DNA from: Boesenbergia rotunda
Taxonomy: Eukaryota > Streptophyta > Magnoliopsida > Zingiberales > Zingiberaceae
Reading direction: 5' to 3'
Assembly: GCA_024364735.1 (NCBI GenBank)
Contig: JAGFNQ010005665.1
Coordinates: forward strand, 900,174-964,173
DNA length: 64,000 nucleotides
Shown here: positions 54,664 through 64,000 of the stretch, piece after piece
How the letters are laid out: every line of letters begins with the position of its first letter
Position numbering within the stretch: the first letter of the stretch is position 1
Notes under the pieces: model-generated
What the model was told of the DNA's origin: nothing
What the model saw: only the letters and a program-made list of their open reading frames with translations
Databases searched by the model: none
Position numbers and translations under genes: made by a program

Positions 54664-56748
54664 TTACGGGCAGTTTGAGTTTCTGCCAGGTCCTCCGTAG
54701 TAGAAGTGCTGCCCCCAATCACCATTGTTTCCGTTCTGCACGTCGTAGCAGTTCGACTGCTCCGTGAAGGCGCCGACCCCGGTCGGAGCCCTCAGATTGT
54801 TCGACCCGTCGACTATCTGAATGTTCCTGAAGTAGCTCGCTTTGCTGTACCCTTCTTCGGGGAAGTGGCCGCTGCCCATCTCAGTCGAAGTGTGCTCGCC
54901 GTCCGGCTCCGAATTCACCACCTCTCCTCCCCATTCGATCATCGAGGCACTGTCGGCCAGGTACGAGAAGAGGAAAGAAGGCCAGTAGCCCAACACATAG
55001 TCCCTCCCGAATTGCAACCACCAGTTCCCTTCCTTAGGATCCTGCTCGGTTTGGCACAACAGCACAGATTAACCCAAAAAATCTCTTTGAAGAATAACAA
55101 CTGCTCGGATATACCTTCCAGACGAGAATGCTTATATCATACTGTGAACCGTCGTAGTTGGAGATCGGGTAGATGCTGGCGCCCATTGCGATCTCATTGT
55201 TTATTTGAATGAATCCAGAGCACAGTAGGTTGTAGCAGCCAGTTGCTTGATATGCATCACTCTGAAAATCCACAGGAGAAAAACTACTACAAATCCAACA
55301 AATCATCGTTGCAATTGTCAGAGAGAAAGGAGCTGGGCATTGAACTTACAGTCCAATAACTGAACAGCCTGGTATTATTGTCCCCGTACAGATCTGGGCT
55401 GACCTGAAACACACCAGTAGTTGATGGAAGAGTAAACTTTTCTCCTACGTGAAGAATAGAAGCATATATATCTATATATACCTGCCAACCAGCTTCGATG
55501 CTGTTGAGATCCTCCCCGAAAGAACCCCCTAAAATCCAGAGCTGGGAGAGACTGAACTCATTAGTTTGCTGGATACTTGGCTGCCAAACGTTGATCGTTG
55601 CCTTTGCTCCGTAGTATTTGTCTCCCTCTACGTAAGCAATGGCATGCTACTCGAGAATCACAAACACAAAACGAATAAGAAAGGAGGCATTGATTTCATT
55701 TCTGTACATGAGGTATATAGACACCTGGTGTCCATTCTCATTGAGAAGGTCTGGCTCGACAGACAGGGGGTTGGGAATGCTTTTATGCTTCTTCCTCCCG
55801 TATCTCTTGACGGAGCTAGCCCTTAACACGTCATCCCTACTGGTTCTCCTGATAGGAACGGTGTCCTCGGGGCATCTCCCATTCTGGTGCCACAGCTGAG
55901 CCCCGGAGGGAGTTTTCATCTGCGATGCTATTTTGTCATCATCAAACAGGCCTTCTGGGTGGAAATTTGGCCTCGTCTAAGATAATTTAGCAAGAAGGAG
56001 TTCAGTAAGGTGAAGAAACTGATAGATGGGGTTGAAAATAGGGGAGATGGGGAGTGTTAAACGCGAGATGAACCTGGATAGTGTGGTTCTTGAGCAAAGG
56101 ATGATCGAAAGCAGGCTGGTGAGCCACATGCACACAGTCTATGATATCTCCATCTGGACTCTGCTTATTCAGTAAGGAGAACAATTAAAGAACCATAATT
56201 TAACAAGAGAGAATAAATTGGGCATGAAGATCTAAATCTTTTGAAGGAAAGATAACTCTACATTAAAGGTGTTTGTTTATCAAAGTTGCTCAATCCTCAA
56301 AAGACAGTAAAATGTTGCATCCTTGAGTACAACAAGCTGAGACATCGAGGTATTTCCCTTCTAAACCAAGTGTATTCGACCTATACAGATCACTGAAGAT
56401 GAAAAAACCCAAAATTTCAAACAGAGGCGAAGAACATCCGGCGAACTAAGACCAGTTTTTACTGAGACAGACCAAAATTTGAAAGATATCGACCAAAATT
56501 TGATCGCGTCCAGATCAGCTAACAAAAGAGAAGGGAAAAGGTGGGGAAAAGGGGAAATCTAAAAAAGGGGCACAGCCAAGCACCTTGATGCTCTTGACTG
56601 GGGGTTTGTTGAACCGCTTGAGGTGCCGCCGCACCTCCAACCGCTGCCTCTCTTCCGTCCCGCCGACGCGCGCCGCGACACCGCACGACAGGCAAACCGC
56701 CAGGACCAGCGCGACAAGACGGCGGCCGGCATTAACGTGCACCGCCAT
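54664..56748 (-). CDS. Neprosin-domain (DUF239) secreted protein, seven exons, 415 aa
   Basis: Neprosins are secreted glutamic peptidases (first described in Nepenthes) in a large plant family, many members uncharacterised. Exons 56748-56584, 56160-56074, 55976-55725, 55646-55482, 55403-55350, 55261-55115 and 55041-54664 all have GT/AG borders, and every junction falls between codons. Residues 1-26 form a signal peptide (ALVLAVCLSCGVAA). An activation-type pro-domain follows (SPDGDIIDCVHVAHQPAFDH, PLLKNHTIQ), then the neprosin domain from about residue 165 (AYVEGDKYYGAKATINVWQP, NEFSLSQLWILGGSF). Likely catalytic Glu candidates are E198 in NEFSLSQ and E330 in IEWGGEV, by analogy with the two Glu of neprosin. 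The C-terminus is Cys-containing (NSNCP). Length is usual for the family. Substrate unknown; no break seen. Confidence 0.92.
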
Positions 56749-58152
56749 GTCCTCCTCTCTTCTCGCCTCGCTCACAACCTTACTCGGATCCTCCTGCTTC
56801 TCCTCCTCTCTCCCTCCACTCGTACCCCTCGCTATCACACGGATCTCTGGCTCTCTATCACTCCCGCAGACAGACGAAGAACCCTTCCTCCATGAGAGTC
56901 CAAAATCTCGCTTGCAGTCACCTCCCGCCAAACTCAACCTTTCCACGTGGGCTGACGCGGAGCACCCAGCGTAGACGGCGACGCCAGGGAGGTAAGCGCA
57001 CCGATATCGGTGACGGGATCCCGAATCACGGGTAGATTCGCTTGATCCAACAGACGGTCGCGATCGCTAATGGAATCAGAGGTTCAAAAATTTTGACCGT
57101 AGCGTGAGTGGAGATTCGTGCGCGCTTCGGTTCTGACTCCCATTTACAAGTTTACAGCATGGCGCAGAGAATCTGATGATGGCGCAATAGATTTAATCGC
57201 TTAATTAGGTAATTTACGAAAGATCTTCCAGTAATCTAGCCGTTAACAGGGAATGATTATAAGGTCAATGATTGATTAGTCAAAGACAAATGAATAGTTT
57301 AGACTCTAGCAGGGCAGGAATGTTCATGGGCACATGGCTGAGTCTGCCCAGAGGAGAAAGATAAGGATTGAATTTAATGGATTCGATAGTGAAAGGAGAG
57401 GTGGTGGGACTCGGAATTGAACTGGTGAGGAAGGACCAAAAAATTCAAGATTCATGAGATTGGAGTTTTCAGAAGTTGCTTGGAGGATCACATGCGTATG
57501 TTTGCTAGCCTTTGCATGTCGATGATATTTATTTTTTGTTTCGACATTATTGTCTTGCTTGGCTTATTAGAGCCCTTCATTCACATATTTTGTAATTTAA
57601 ATAGAATGAATAAGAAAAAAAATATCATTCATGTATTTAAAAAGCATTTATGTAAACATTAGGAGTATAATTATGTGAATTTAGAATAAATTTGAACTTT
57701 TTAATACCATCAATATTTTTTTTTGAAAAAAAATATTGATAAATTCAAAGGACATTGAGAGTGAAATTATATTTATTTGATATAAAATGGGATACACAGG
57801 TCGAGGCAATGCTTTGGATAGAATAAAAGATTCTAAATTTTGGAAGGACAGGATAAAAGATTTTAGATATTTTTTTAAAAAAATATTGTTGTCTTACTCT
57901 CTTGTACTTATTCTATTTCACATGTTAGCTTTTTATATTTTTAAATATTAAAAAAATTGATAAAGTTTAAAAAGAATTAGCAAGACAAGAAAGTTATTCA
58001 TGAATTAAAACGGTACAAATTTTGATCAAATTTGAAATTTTTATGAAGATTAATGATTTTTTAAAATTAAAACTCATTAATAATTTTAATTGATTTTTTA
58101 AAAAAGAAATACGAATGGATTAATGGATTATTAGGAGTATAATTGTAATATC

Positions 58153-58189
<37 letters not shown>

Positions 58190-59302
58190 GTTAAATACCT
58201 GGGTTAAAAAAAGATAGAGACACATATAAGCCCCACGGGCTGGCGCATAATGTGAAATCTAAGTCCGTTCAGATGCACATGAGAGACCATGATTCAATCA
58301 TGCATCCACGTCAAATTTAGTGGAAGAATTGTTATGGGCCACCCAACGACGGAACTAAAAACTGAATTTAATAATAAATAAAATAATATATATGCATTAG
58401 ACATGAGCAAACAACAATTAAAAATTAACACTGAAATTGTCGGTCGTGAAAAAGTTGATCACTAATCCATTTTACAAAGAAAGTTTAATTTTGTTGCTAA
58501 TTTAGCATCGAAATTTAATATCTATCACTAAGTTTATCGATGAAATTTAATATGCATCATTAAATTTTGTGATAAAATTTAATATCTGTCAATAAATCTA
58601 ACAATATAATTAAATTTTCGTTGTAAATTTTCTTGATACTGAAAATAAATATTCAAAAAACTCATCTTTTAGAATAATCAAAAAATTCTAAAAAGACAAT
58701 ATTAAAAAAAAACTAATCTTTTAGAATAAATCTTGAGAAAATATTCAAAAAAAGTTCGTCGCTAATATTATCGCACACAAATATTTTAGAATACATTTTT
58801 ACAAGACAAATAAAAAAACTATAATTTATATCTTTTACTTCAACTAAAATTCATAAAAAACTGATTTATCAACCAATAGAAAAATGATAGGTACTTACAA
58901 GATATTAGAATGCAAATTATCAAAACAATTTTTAGAGATCCAAATTTATGCAGAATCAATAATTTATAGGACTAGACAAGCACACCAAATAGATAATATA
59001 ATTAAAACTCTAAATTGGAATCACATCAATTTCTAGACAAAAGGTAACCATGAAAGCAAGTTTAACGGTGACTTGCATTGAAAACCATGACCTCGAAGTA
59101 TTTGTAGTTTGAATCCTACGAAACACAAGAGCACAAACAAGGATAAATCTAAAAATTTTATTAGGGGAGGGGACAAAGAGTCAAATTATACAAATACATA
59201 TAAAAAAAATCATCACATAACAAAAATTAAAATATAATAACAAAATTTATGTATAAAATTTTTATGTGTACAATTTTTTAAATATAAGGGTGCTATAATA
59301 AT
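56749..59302. other. Promoter side of the neprosin gene and AT-rich intergenic DNA
   Basis: 56749-57100 is GC-richer and likely includes the 5' leader and promoter. Beyond that the DNA is AT-rich, with a TA run at 58157-58187 and degenerate units of AAATTTAATATC at 58500-58620. No gene supported; 57480-57662 is a short frame without a domain. Confidence 0.45.
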
Positions 59303-59714
59303 TGTTACGAGATTAGAACGGGAAAACGGTTACAAGAACAATAGAGAACACACCAGATTTACGTGGAAACCCCTTGACAGGAAAAAACCACGGGCAGAGG
59401 AGGAAAAATCACTAAGAACGACGGAATACAAAGTTAGCAACTCTTATATCATAATAAAGTAAAGAGAAGTAGAGAAAAAGAGAGGTAGAGAAAAGAAAGA
59501 AGAGATAACCAAATAACTTTCTTAATTGATTGATACAACTTGTCTATGAGATACACAATTTATATGAACCTTAGAATACTTAGTCAAATAAAAAATTAAT
59601 AACGAAACTGTTAATTAACAGATTTATAAAGAATCTGTTAATTAATATATTAACAAGAAAATATCTAATAAATATTAACGGATTAAACAGAATTCGGGTC
59701 ACCAAATTCTAACA
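59303..59714 (-). repeat. 3' LTR of the copia element
   Basis: 412 bp, minus-strand TGTTAGAATTTGG to TCTCGTAACA. Pairs with 61317-61728. Confidence 0.93.
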
Positions 59715-59840
59715 ATCTCCACCTTGACGCGAATTCCACAAATCATCAAAAAAATAACATTCTCCACCTTTTCCACAAAAGCCCCACTGGTAAATCTCAG
59801 CATATAGCATCAATCAAGTCCAAGTAATGCTTAAACTTAA

Positions 59841-60035
59841 CTATAGGAAGTGTCTCACATCAATGTGCTTTGTCCTCTCGTGAAGCATCTGATCCTTCGT
59901 GAGGAAAATGACACTCTGACTATCAAAAAAGACTGTAGTAATCTGCAAGTCTTCGCTAAGCTCATTGAAGAGTCCTTTCAACCAAATAACTTCCTTACAA
60001 GCTTCCCGTAAGTGATATTCTTTTATCAATATCAC
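59841..60035 (-). pseudogene. Copia RNase H remnant
   Basis: The frame reads EACKEVIWLKGLFNELSED, FFDSQSVIFLTKDQ and HERTKHIDVRHFL, the C-terminal part of the copia RNase H domain. It is not linked in frame to an upstream reverse transcriptase, because the intervening pol is deleted. Confidence 0.85.
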
Positions 60036-60103
60036 CTTGTGACGGCAACATCACTTATTACTGTGGATCCCTGCAAAACATATAAATTGGCGGTTTTCCT
60101 TAG

Positions 60104-61270
60104 TCACTTCATCACAAGAAGAGACCCTTTACAGACCTTCACAGCTTCACCTTCACCAGTGTACTTGTACCCTTTAGAATCAAGAATACTCAAAGAGATC
60201 ATATTTCTCTTCAAATCAGGAACGTGCCTCACATTACCAAGTGTCCGAATGACACCATCAAACATCTTAATTCTGACCGTACCAATATCAGCAATTCTGC
60301 AAGATGTATTATTGCCCATCAAAATGACACCACTCGAAACCGTTTCATATATTGAAAACCAGTCCCGATTGGGACACATATGAAACGTACAACCAGACTC
60401 AAGAATCCATTCCTCACTCTGCTTCAAATCAGCATTAGAGGCAACGAGAAGTTCACCATCACTGTAATTTTCGGCAATATCAGTCTCACCAGACTTCTCT
60501 GATTGTTTTTCCCTCGAATTTTCACCTGCCCTTTTATTCTTATTCTGCAACTTATAACATTCAGATTTGATGTGACCCTTCTTCTTGCAATAATTACAGA
60601 TCTTATCGCTATTTCTGCCCCTGATATTACCATCAGAGTCCTTCTCCTGAGTCCTTCCTCGAATAATAAGACCCTCACCCTGAGCCTCAGATCCTTCGAC
60701 AAGCTGTTTCATTTTCTCTTTTGAGAATAATGAATCATAAACTTCATTCAAAGTAAGAGTATCACGACTATATAAAATAGTATCTCTAAAAGCTGTATAT
60801 GACGAGGGTAAAGAACACAGTAAGATTAATGCTAAATCTTCATCGTCATATTTGACCTCCAAAGCCTCTAAGTCAGAGTCAATTTCCTTAAACAAGGTCA
60901 AGTGATCTCTTAACGACGTACCTTCTGCCATGCGATGAGAATACAAACGTTGTTTCAGACCCAGTTTACTCGTAAGACTTTTTCTCATGCACAACTGCTC
61001 CAGTTTTAGCCATAGTGCAGCAGCGGATTTCTCCTTCAAAACATCCTGTAAAATCTCATTCGATAGGTGAAGGTAGATCTGAGATAGAGTTTTTCGATCC
61101 TTACGTTCATTTTTCTCCTTTGTCCATGTCGAGGGCATGTTGTCTATCTCGAACAGTACGTCGTCCAAGTCCATATGCGCTTGCACCGCTCGCATCTTAA
61201 CCTGCCACAACGTAAATCTGGTGTTGCGATCCAAAAGTGGAATATCATACTTCATGCTTACCGTTGTCAT
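60104..61270 (-). pseudogene. Copia gag and protease, truncated
   Basis: 388 codons. The gag_pre/UBN2-like capsid region covers residues about 10-190 (LHLSNEILQDVL, LILLCSLPSSY), followed by a CCHC knuckle CNYCKKKGHIKSEC (225-238). The protease begins with WILESGCTFHMCPN at about 288. In active copia proteases this site is Asp-Ser-Gly; here the Asp is Glu (codon at 60400-60398), which should abolish activity. The frame stops at 60104 after the GAG-pre-integrase start (GSLLVMK). Either Met 61270 or Met 61255 could be the start. Confidence 0.88.
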
Positions 61271-61302
61271 TAATCCCGTTTGAAATCATCAAGACTAACC
61301 TT

Positions 61303-61314
61303 GCTCTGATACCA
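61303..61314 (-). other. Initiator-Met primer-binding site of the copia element
   Basis: TGGTATCAGAGC on the minus strand, two bases after the LTR end; the standard copia primer site. Confidence 0.92.
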
Positions 61315-61316
61315 CT

Positions 61317-61728
61317 TGTTACGAGATTAAAATGGGAAAACGGTAACAAGAACAATAGAGAACACACCAGATTTACGTGGAAAACCCTTGACAGGAAAAA
61401 ACCACGAGCAAAGGAGGAAAAATCACTAAGAACGACAGAATACAAAGTCGGCAACTCTTATATCATAATAAAGTAAAGAGAAGTAGAGAAAAAGAGAGGT
61501 AGAGAAAAGAAAGAAGAGATAACCAAATAACTTTCTTAATTGATTGATACAACTTGTCTATGAGATACACAATTTATAGGGACCTTAGAATACTTAGTCA
61601 AATAAAAAATTAATAACGAAACTGTTAATTAACAGATTTATAAATAATCTGTTAATTAATATATTAACAAGAAAATATCTAATAAATATTAACGGATTAA
61701 ACAGAATTCGGGTCACCAAATTCTAACA
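61317..61728 (-). repeat. 5' LTR of the copia element
   Basis: 412 bp; pairs with 59303-59714. The ATAAT duplication follows at 61729-61733. Confidence 0.93.
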
Positions 61729-61833
61729 ATAATTAAGCCAAATAATCATATTAATTAAGTCATCTTGTTCTTTCTTTTAAAATTTTATAGTTCAAGTTTG
61801 AGGTCTCTAACGTACCAATTCATTTCCTTTTTC

Positions 61834-62040
61834 TCAAACATAATTTATAAAAATACTCTCGACCTTTAATTTTTTCACACATTCTACTTCTGTGACGATC
61901 TGCTCCATTCGTTGTCGCATCTCCTCCACCACCTCATTCAATATCGCAATGTTGGTGCCCTGGCGCAGCACCTCATAAAGGCGTTCTAGGTGGTTTGCGG
62001 TGAAGATCATGATCGTTGCTCCCCAACCCATGACGACCAA
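61834..62040 (-). other. Unassigned open frame, 68 codons
   Basis: Reads TANHLERLYEVLRQGTN and VVEEMRQRMEQIVTEVECV, with balanced composition and a helical, coiled-coil-like look, so it could be an exon or a gene fragment. I do not recognise a family, and no adjoining exon was found. Confidence 0.25.
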
Positions 62041-63046
62041 AGCCCTTCAATGAAGTTGAGCATGCCGAAGAGACTCAAGTATAATAATTTCATATTAAGG
62101 GGGTGTAGCTATCCCTCTCCCTCCAGTGGAGCTGGCCTTGAACGCAAGCCAGTTCGTTAGCAGTATAAAGTTCAATAACATGAAAATTAATCTCACTTCA
62201 TTAATCTAAAATATTAGAAGTGTAGCAAATATAAATAAATAAAAAGTATTGAACGGTTGAGTGGTCAAAGTCAAGTCCCGCAAATCCTTTTGATATTTTT
62301 TTTAGCTCTGCAAAAAAAAATATTTGTTTGAAAAGATAGAAAATCAAAATTTAACAAAACACTAATATACTATTAGCAACAAATAATTAGTCGATGCTCA
62401 GAGATCTTCATGATCGTTGATTGCCTGACACAAGATATAAAATTCAATCACCAGATCTTGGGAGCTCCAAACTTTAGATAACGTACATTTAAATTTAGAA
62501 ATTAATTTATTTCTTAATTACCATATTATTAAGTAAATAATTATTTAATTAGTAATTAGATGACTGTTATTTGTTAACAATTTAATAATGGTTAATTGTT
62601 TAATTAGTGATTAAGTAACTAGTAGGTCTTTAATTCGCAAATTAATAATAACTAATTACAACTAATTAACTGCTAATTATTTATTAAATATTTTTTTTAT
62701 TTAGTAGTCCACTTGATTTTTTAGTTGTTAAATATTTTTTTATTAAAAGTGTTAGATAATCCTAGAGGTTTCAAATTAGTATAATATGGACTTATTGTCA
62801 TTTGAGTTTGTCCATGTTTATTTTTTGGGCAATTTACCAAAGGGCGTCCCTAACAATACGTAATTACCAAAGGGCGTCCCATGGTTTCTATTTTACCAAA
62901 GGGCGCAGCCCTTTAAGTGAACTTCCTATTCTACCCTTGGCGCCACAATACACCTTTTCCATTACCATTTTCGAGACATCCGAACCACTTTTGCAGTAAA
63001 ATAAGAATATGTGATTCGGATGGCTAGGTAGTGGAAATATTCTCAG
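62041..63046. other. AT-rich DNA with a three-fold short repeat
   Basis: No gene. At 62830-62912 the words TTTACCAAAGGGCG or ATTACCAAAGGGCGTCCC occur three times within 85 bp. Confidence 0.4.
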
Positions 63047-63047
63047 C

Positions 63048-63060
63048 CTATATATATAAT
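63048..63060 (+). promoter_or_regulatory. Possible promoter of a gene continuing past the window
   Basis: CTATATATATAAT is followed by about 120 bp of mixed composition with a GT donor-like site (TTGGTAATAAAT, near 63180). This might be a promoter and noncoding first exon, but no coding sequence is visible in the window. Confidence 0.25.
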
Positions 63061-63374
63061 ACTAACTTGCAAAAGTCGAATCATCACGAGGGTACGTATA
63101 TATTTCGACTTTGCACAACTCAATTGATCAAGGCAGCTGAGGAAGATAGGTGTTGAAGGAGAAAAAGCAAGCAACAGATTGGTAATAAATACAAATAGTA
63201 ATGTACGTATGATTGTCATCTTTGATATTGTATCAGACCTGGTTTTATACTTATCAACTCTTACTAGAATTTGTATGTTTGGAGGAGTCTAAGGGTGATA
63301 TGATTACATAATAAGGCTCTGTGAAATTTGTTAAAATGAAGATAAAAAAATACTTGAATTCGACCTAGGGATGA

Positions 63375-63960
63375 TATATTACCATATCAGGCCCTAGAAG
63401 GGCCAGAAATTAAAGGAGTTAAATCCCTAGGAGTGCATGATATCATTAGATTTCAGGCCCTAGGAGTGAATCAAATATGTTGTTTTCAGGCATTGGCAGG
63501 GGCTGAAAAAAATGAATTCAGGTCCACCTAGGGCCTGAAAAAAAAGAAATTCAGGTCCTCCCAAGGCCTGAAATGAAAAGATTTCAGGTCCTTACAGGTG
63601 CTGAAATCATTGGATTTGAGGGCCTGGGAGGGCCTGAATCAATATAATTCAGGCCCTGTGATTTCAGGCCCTGGGAGGCACAAGGGGGTGGGCCTGAAAT
63701 AAAATGATTTCAGGCCCACGGTGGGCCTGAAATAAATCATTTCAGGCCCACGGTGGGCCTGAAATCATTTTATTTCAGGCCCACCGTGGGCTTGAAATAA
63801 ATCATTTCAGGCCCACCTTGGGCCTGAAATAAATCATTTCAGGCCCAATGGAGGGCCTGAAATAAAAAATTGGCAGGGTTAGGGTGGGCCTGAAATCACT
63901 TCAATTCAGGCCCAGTTTGGGCCTGAATACCTCCATTTCAGGCCGAGGATGAGCCTCAAG
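63375..63960. repeat. Array of short palindromes with the word GGCCTGAAAT
   Basis: About twenty copies of TTTCAGGCCC or GGGCCTGAAAT occur in alternating orientation, many forming inverted pairs. The clearest, 63707-63733, is ATTTCAGGCCCAC, one base, then GTGGGCCTGAAAT, a perfect 13-bp arm. Units in 63700-63870 repeat every 30-35 bp; units before 63650 are more diverged. No coding role is seen. Confidence 0.85.
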
Positions 63961-64000
63961 TGGGAAAATTTCCGGGTTTTTCAGCAAGGTTAGAGGTTTG

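Larger units (their letters stand above)
59303..61728 (-). mobile_element. Ty1/copia deletion derivative, 2426 bp
   Basis: Two 412-bp LTRs (59303-59714, 61317-61728) and ATAAT target duplications on each side (59298-59302, 61729-61733). Minus-strand order: LTR, initiator-Met primer site, gag plus protease, a deletion that removes integrase and nearly all reverse transcriptase, an RNase H remnant, polypurine tract AAGGTGGAGAT (59725-59715), LTR. A hand count gives about 12 differences between the LTRs (near 3 percent), so it is older than the gypsy element. Confidence 0.92.

Noticed and set aside
54706..55212. Plus-strand 168-codon frame
   Set aside because: Antisense shadow of neprosin exons 6 and 7.
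56585..56974. Plus-strand 129-codon Ser/Leu-rich frame
   Set aside because: Antisense to neprosin exon 1 and its GC-rich leader.
61834..62040. Naming the 68-codon frame as a known protein
   Set aside because: It looks protein-like but I recognise no family, so it is listed without a function.

Overview
The window is nuclear DNA of a flowering plant: intron-containing genes with plant protein families (alpha-tubulin, F-box/DUF295, AG-peptide, neprosin/DUF239) lie in a dense field of plant transposons (FAR1-type Mutator-like element, Tat-like and Athila-like Ty3/gypsy elements, Ty1/copia, MITEs, solo LTRs). A non-grass monocot is my impression only. Nothing bacterial or organellar is seen, and I found no CRISPR array, rRNA gene or functional tRNA gene.

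Layout. 1-760: ends of Mutator-like elements around TA-dinucleotide arrays. 1496-3997 (-): a complete five-exon alpha-tubulin gene. 4250-7900: AT-rich DNA with a probable solo LTR at 4890-5620. 7913-15299: one MULE end, then a full MULE with long inverted repeats, a FAR1-like transposase gene (one stop, one frameshift) and a captured 3' end of an isopropylmalate dehydratase large-subunit gene; (TA)n arrays sit at both ends. 16115-29657: a 13.5-kb Ty3/gypsy element of Tat type with 994/993-bp LTRs, AATAT target duplication, broken gag-pol, a 2.5-kb array of 165-bp repeats and a three-exon antisense gene. 30393-31739 (+): a single-exon F-box/DUF295 gene. 32300-36138: a Harbinger-like element split by a 2967-bp solo LTR. 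36290-37965: MITEs and a foldback element. 38183-41066: a second solo LTR. 41410-50082 (-): a non-autonomous Athila-like element whose two LTRs are truncated in complementary ways. 51600-54235: two foldback elements flanking a small AG-peptide gene at 53306-53494 (-). 54664-56748 (-): a seven-exon neprosin-domain gene. 59303-61728 (-): a copia deletion derivative. 63375-63960: an array of short palindromes.

The host genes (tubulin, F-box, AG-peptide, neprosin) show no common pathway; they are islands between insertions. The coherent systems are the transposons. The most unusual are the MULE family that sits in TA microsatellites and carries a host gene fragment, a short repeat core shared by MITEs and foldback elements with different ends, and the Tat-like element with an antisense gene and a higher-order tandem array. 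Exon borders were set by hand from GT/AG sites, reading frame and family knowledge; no alignment was run.
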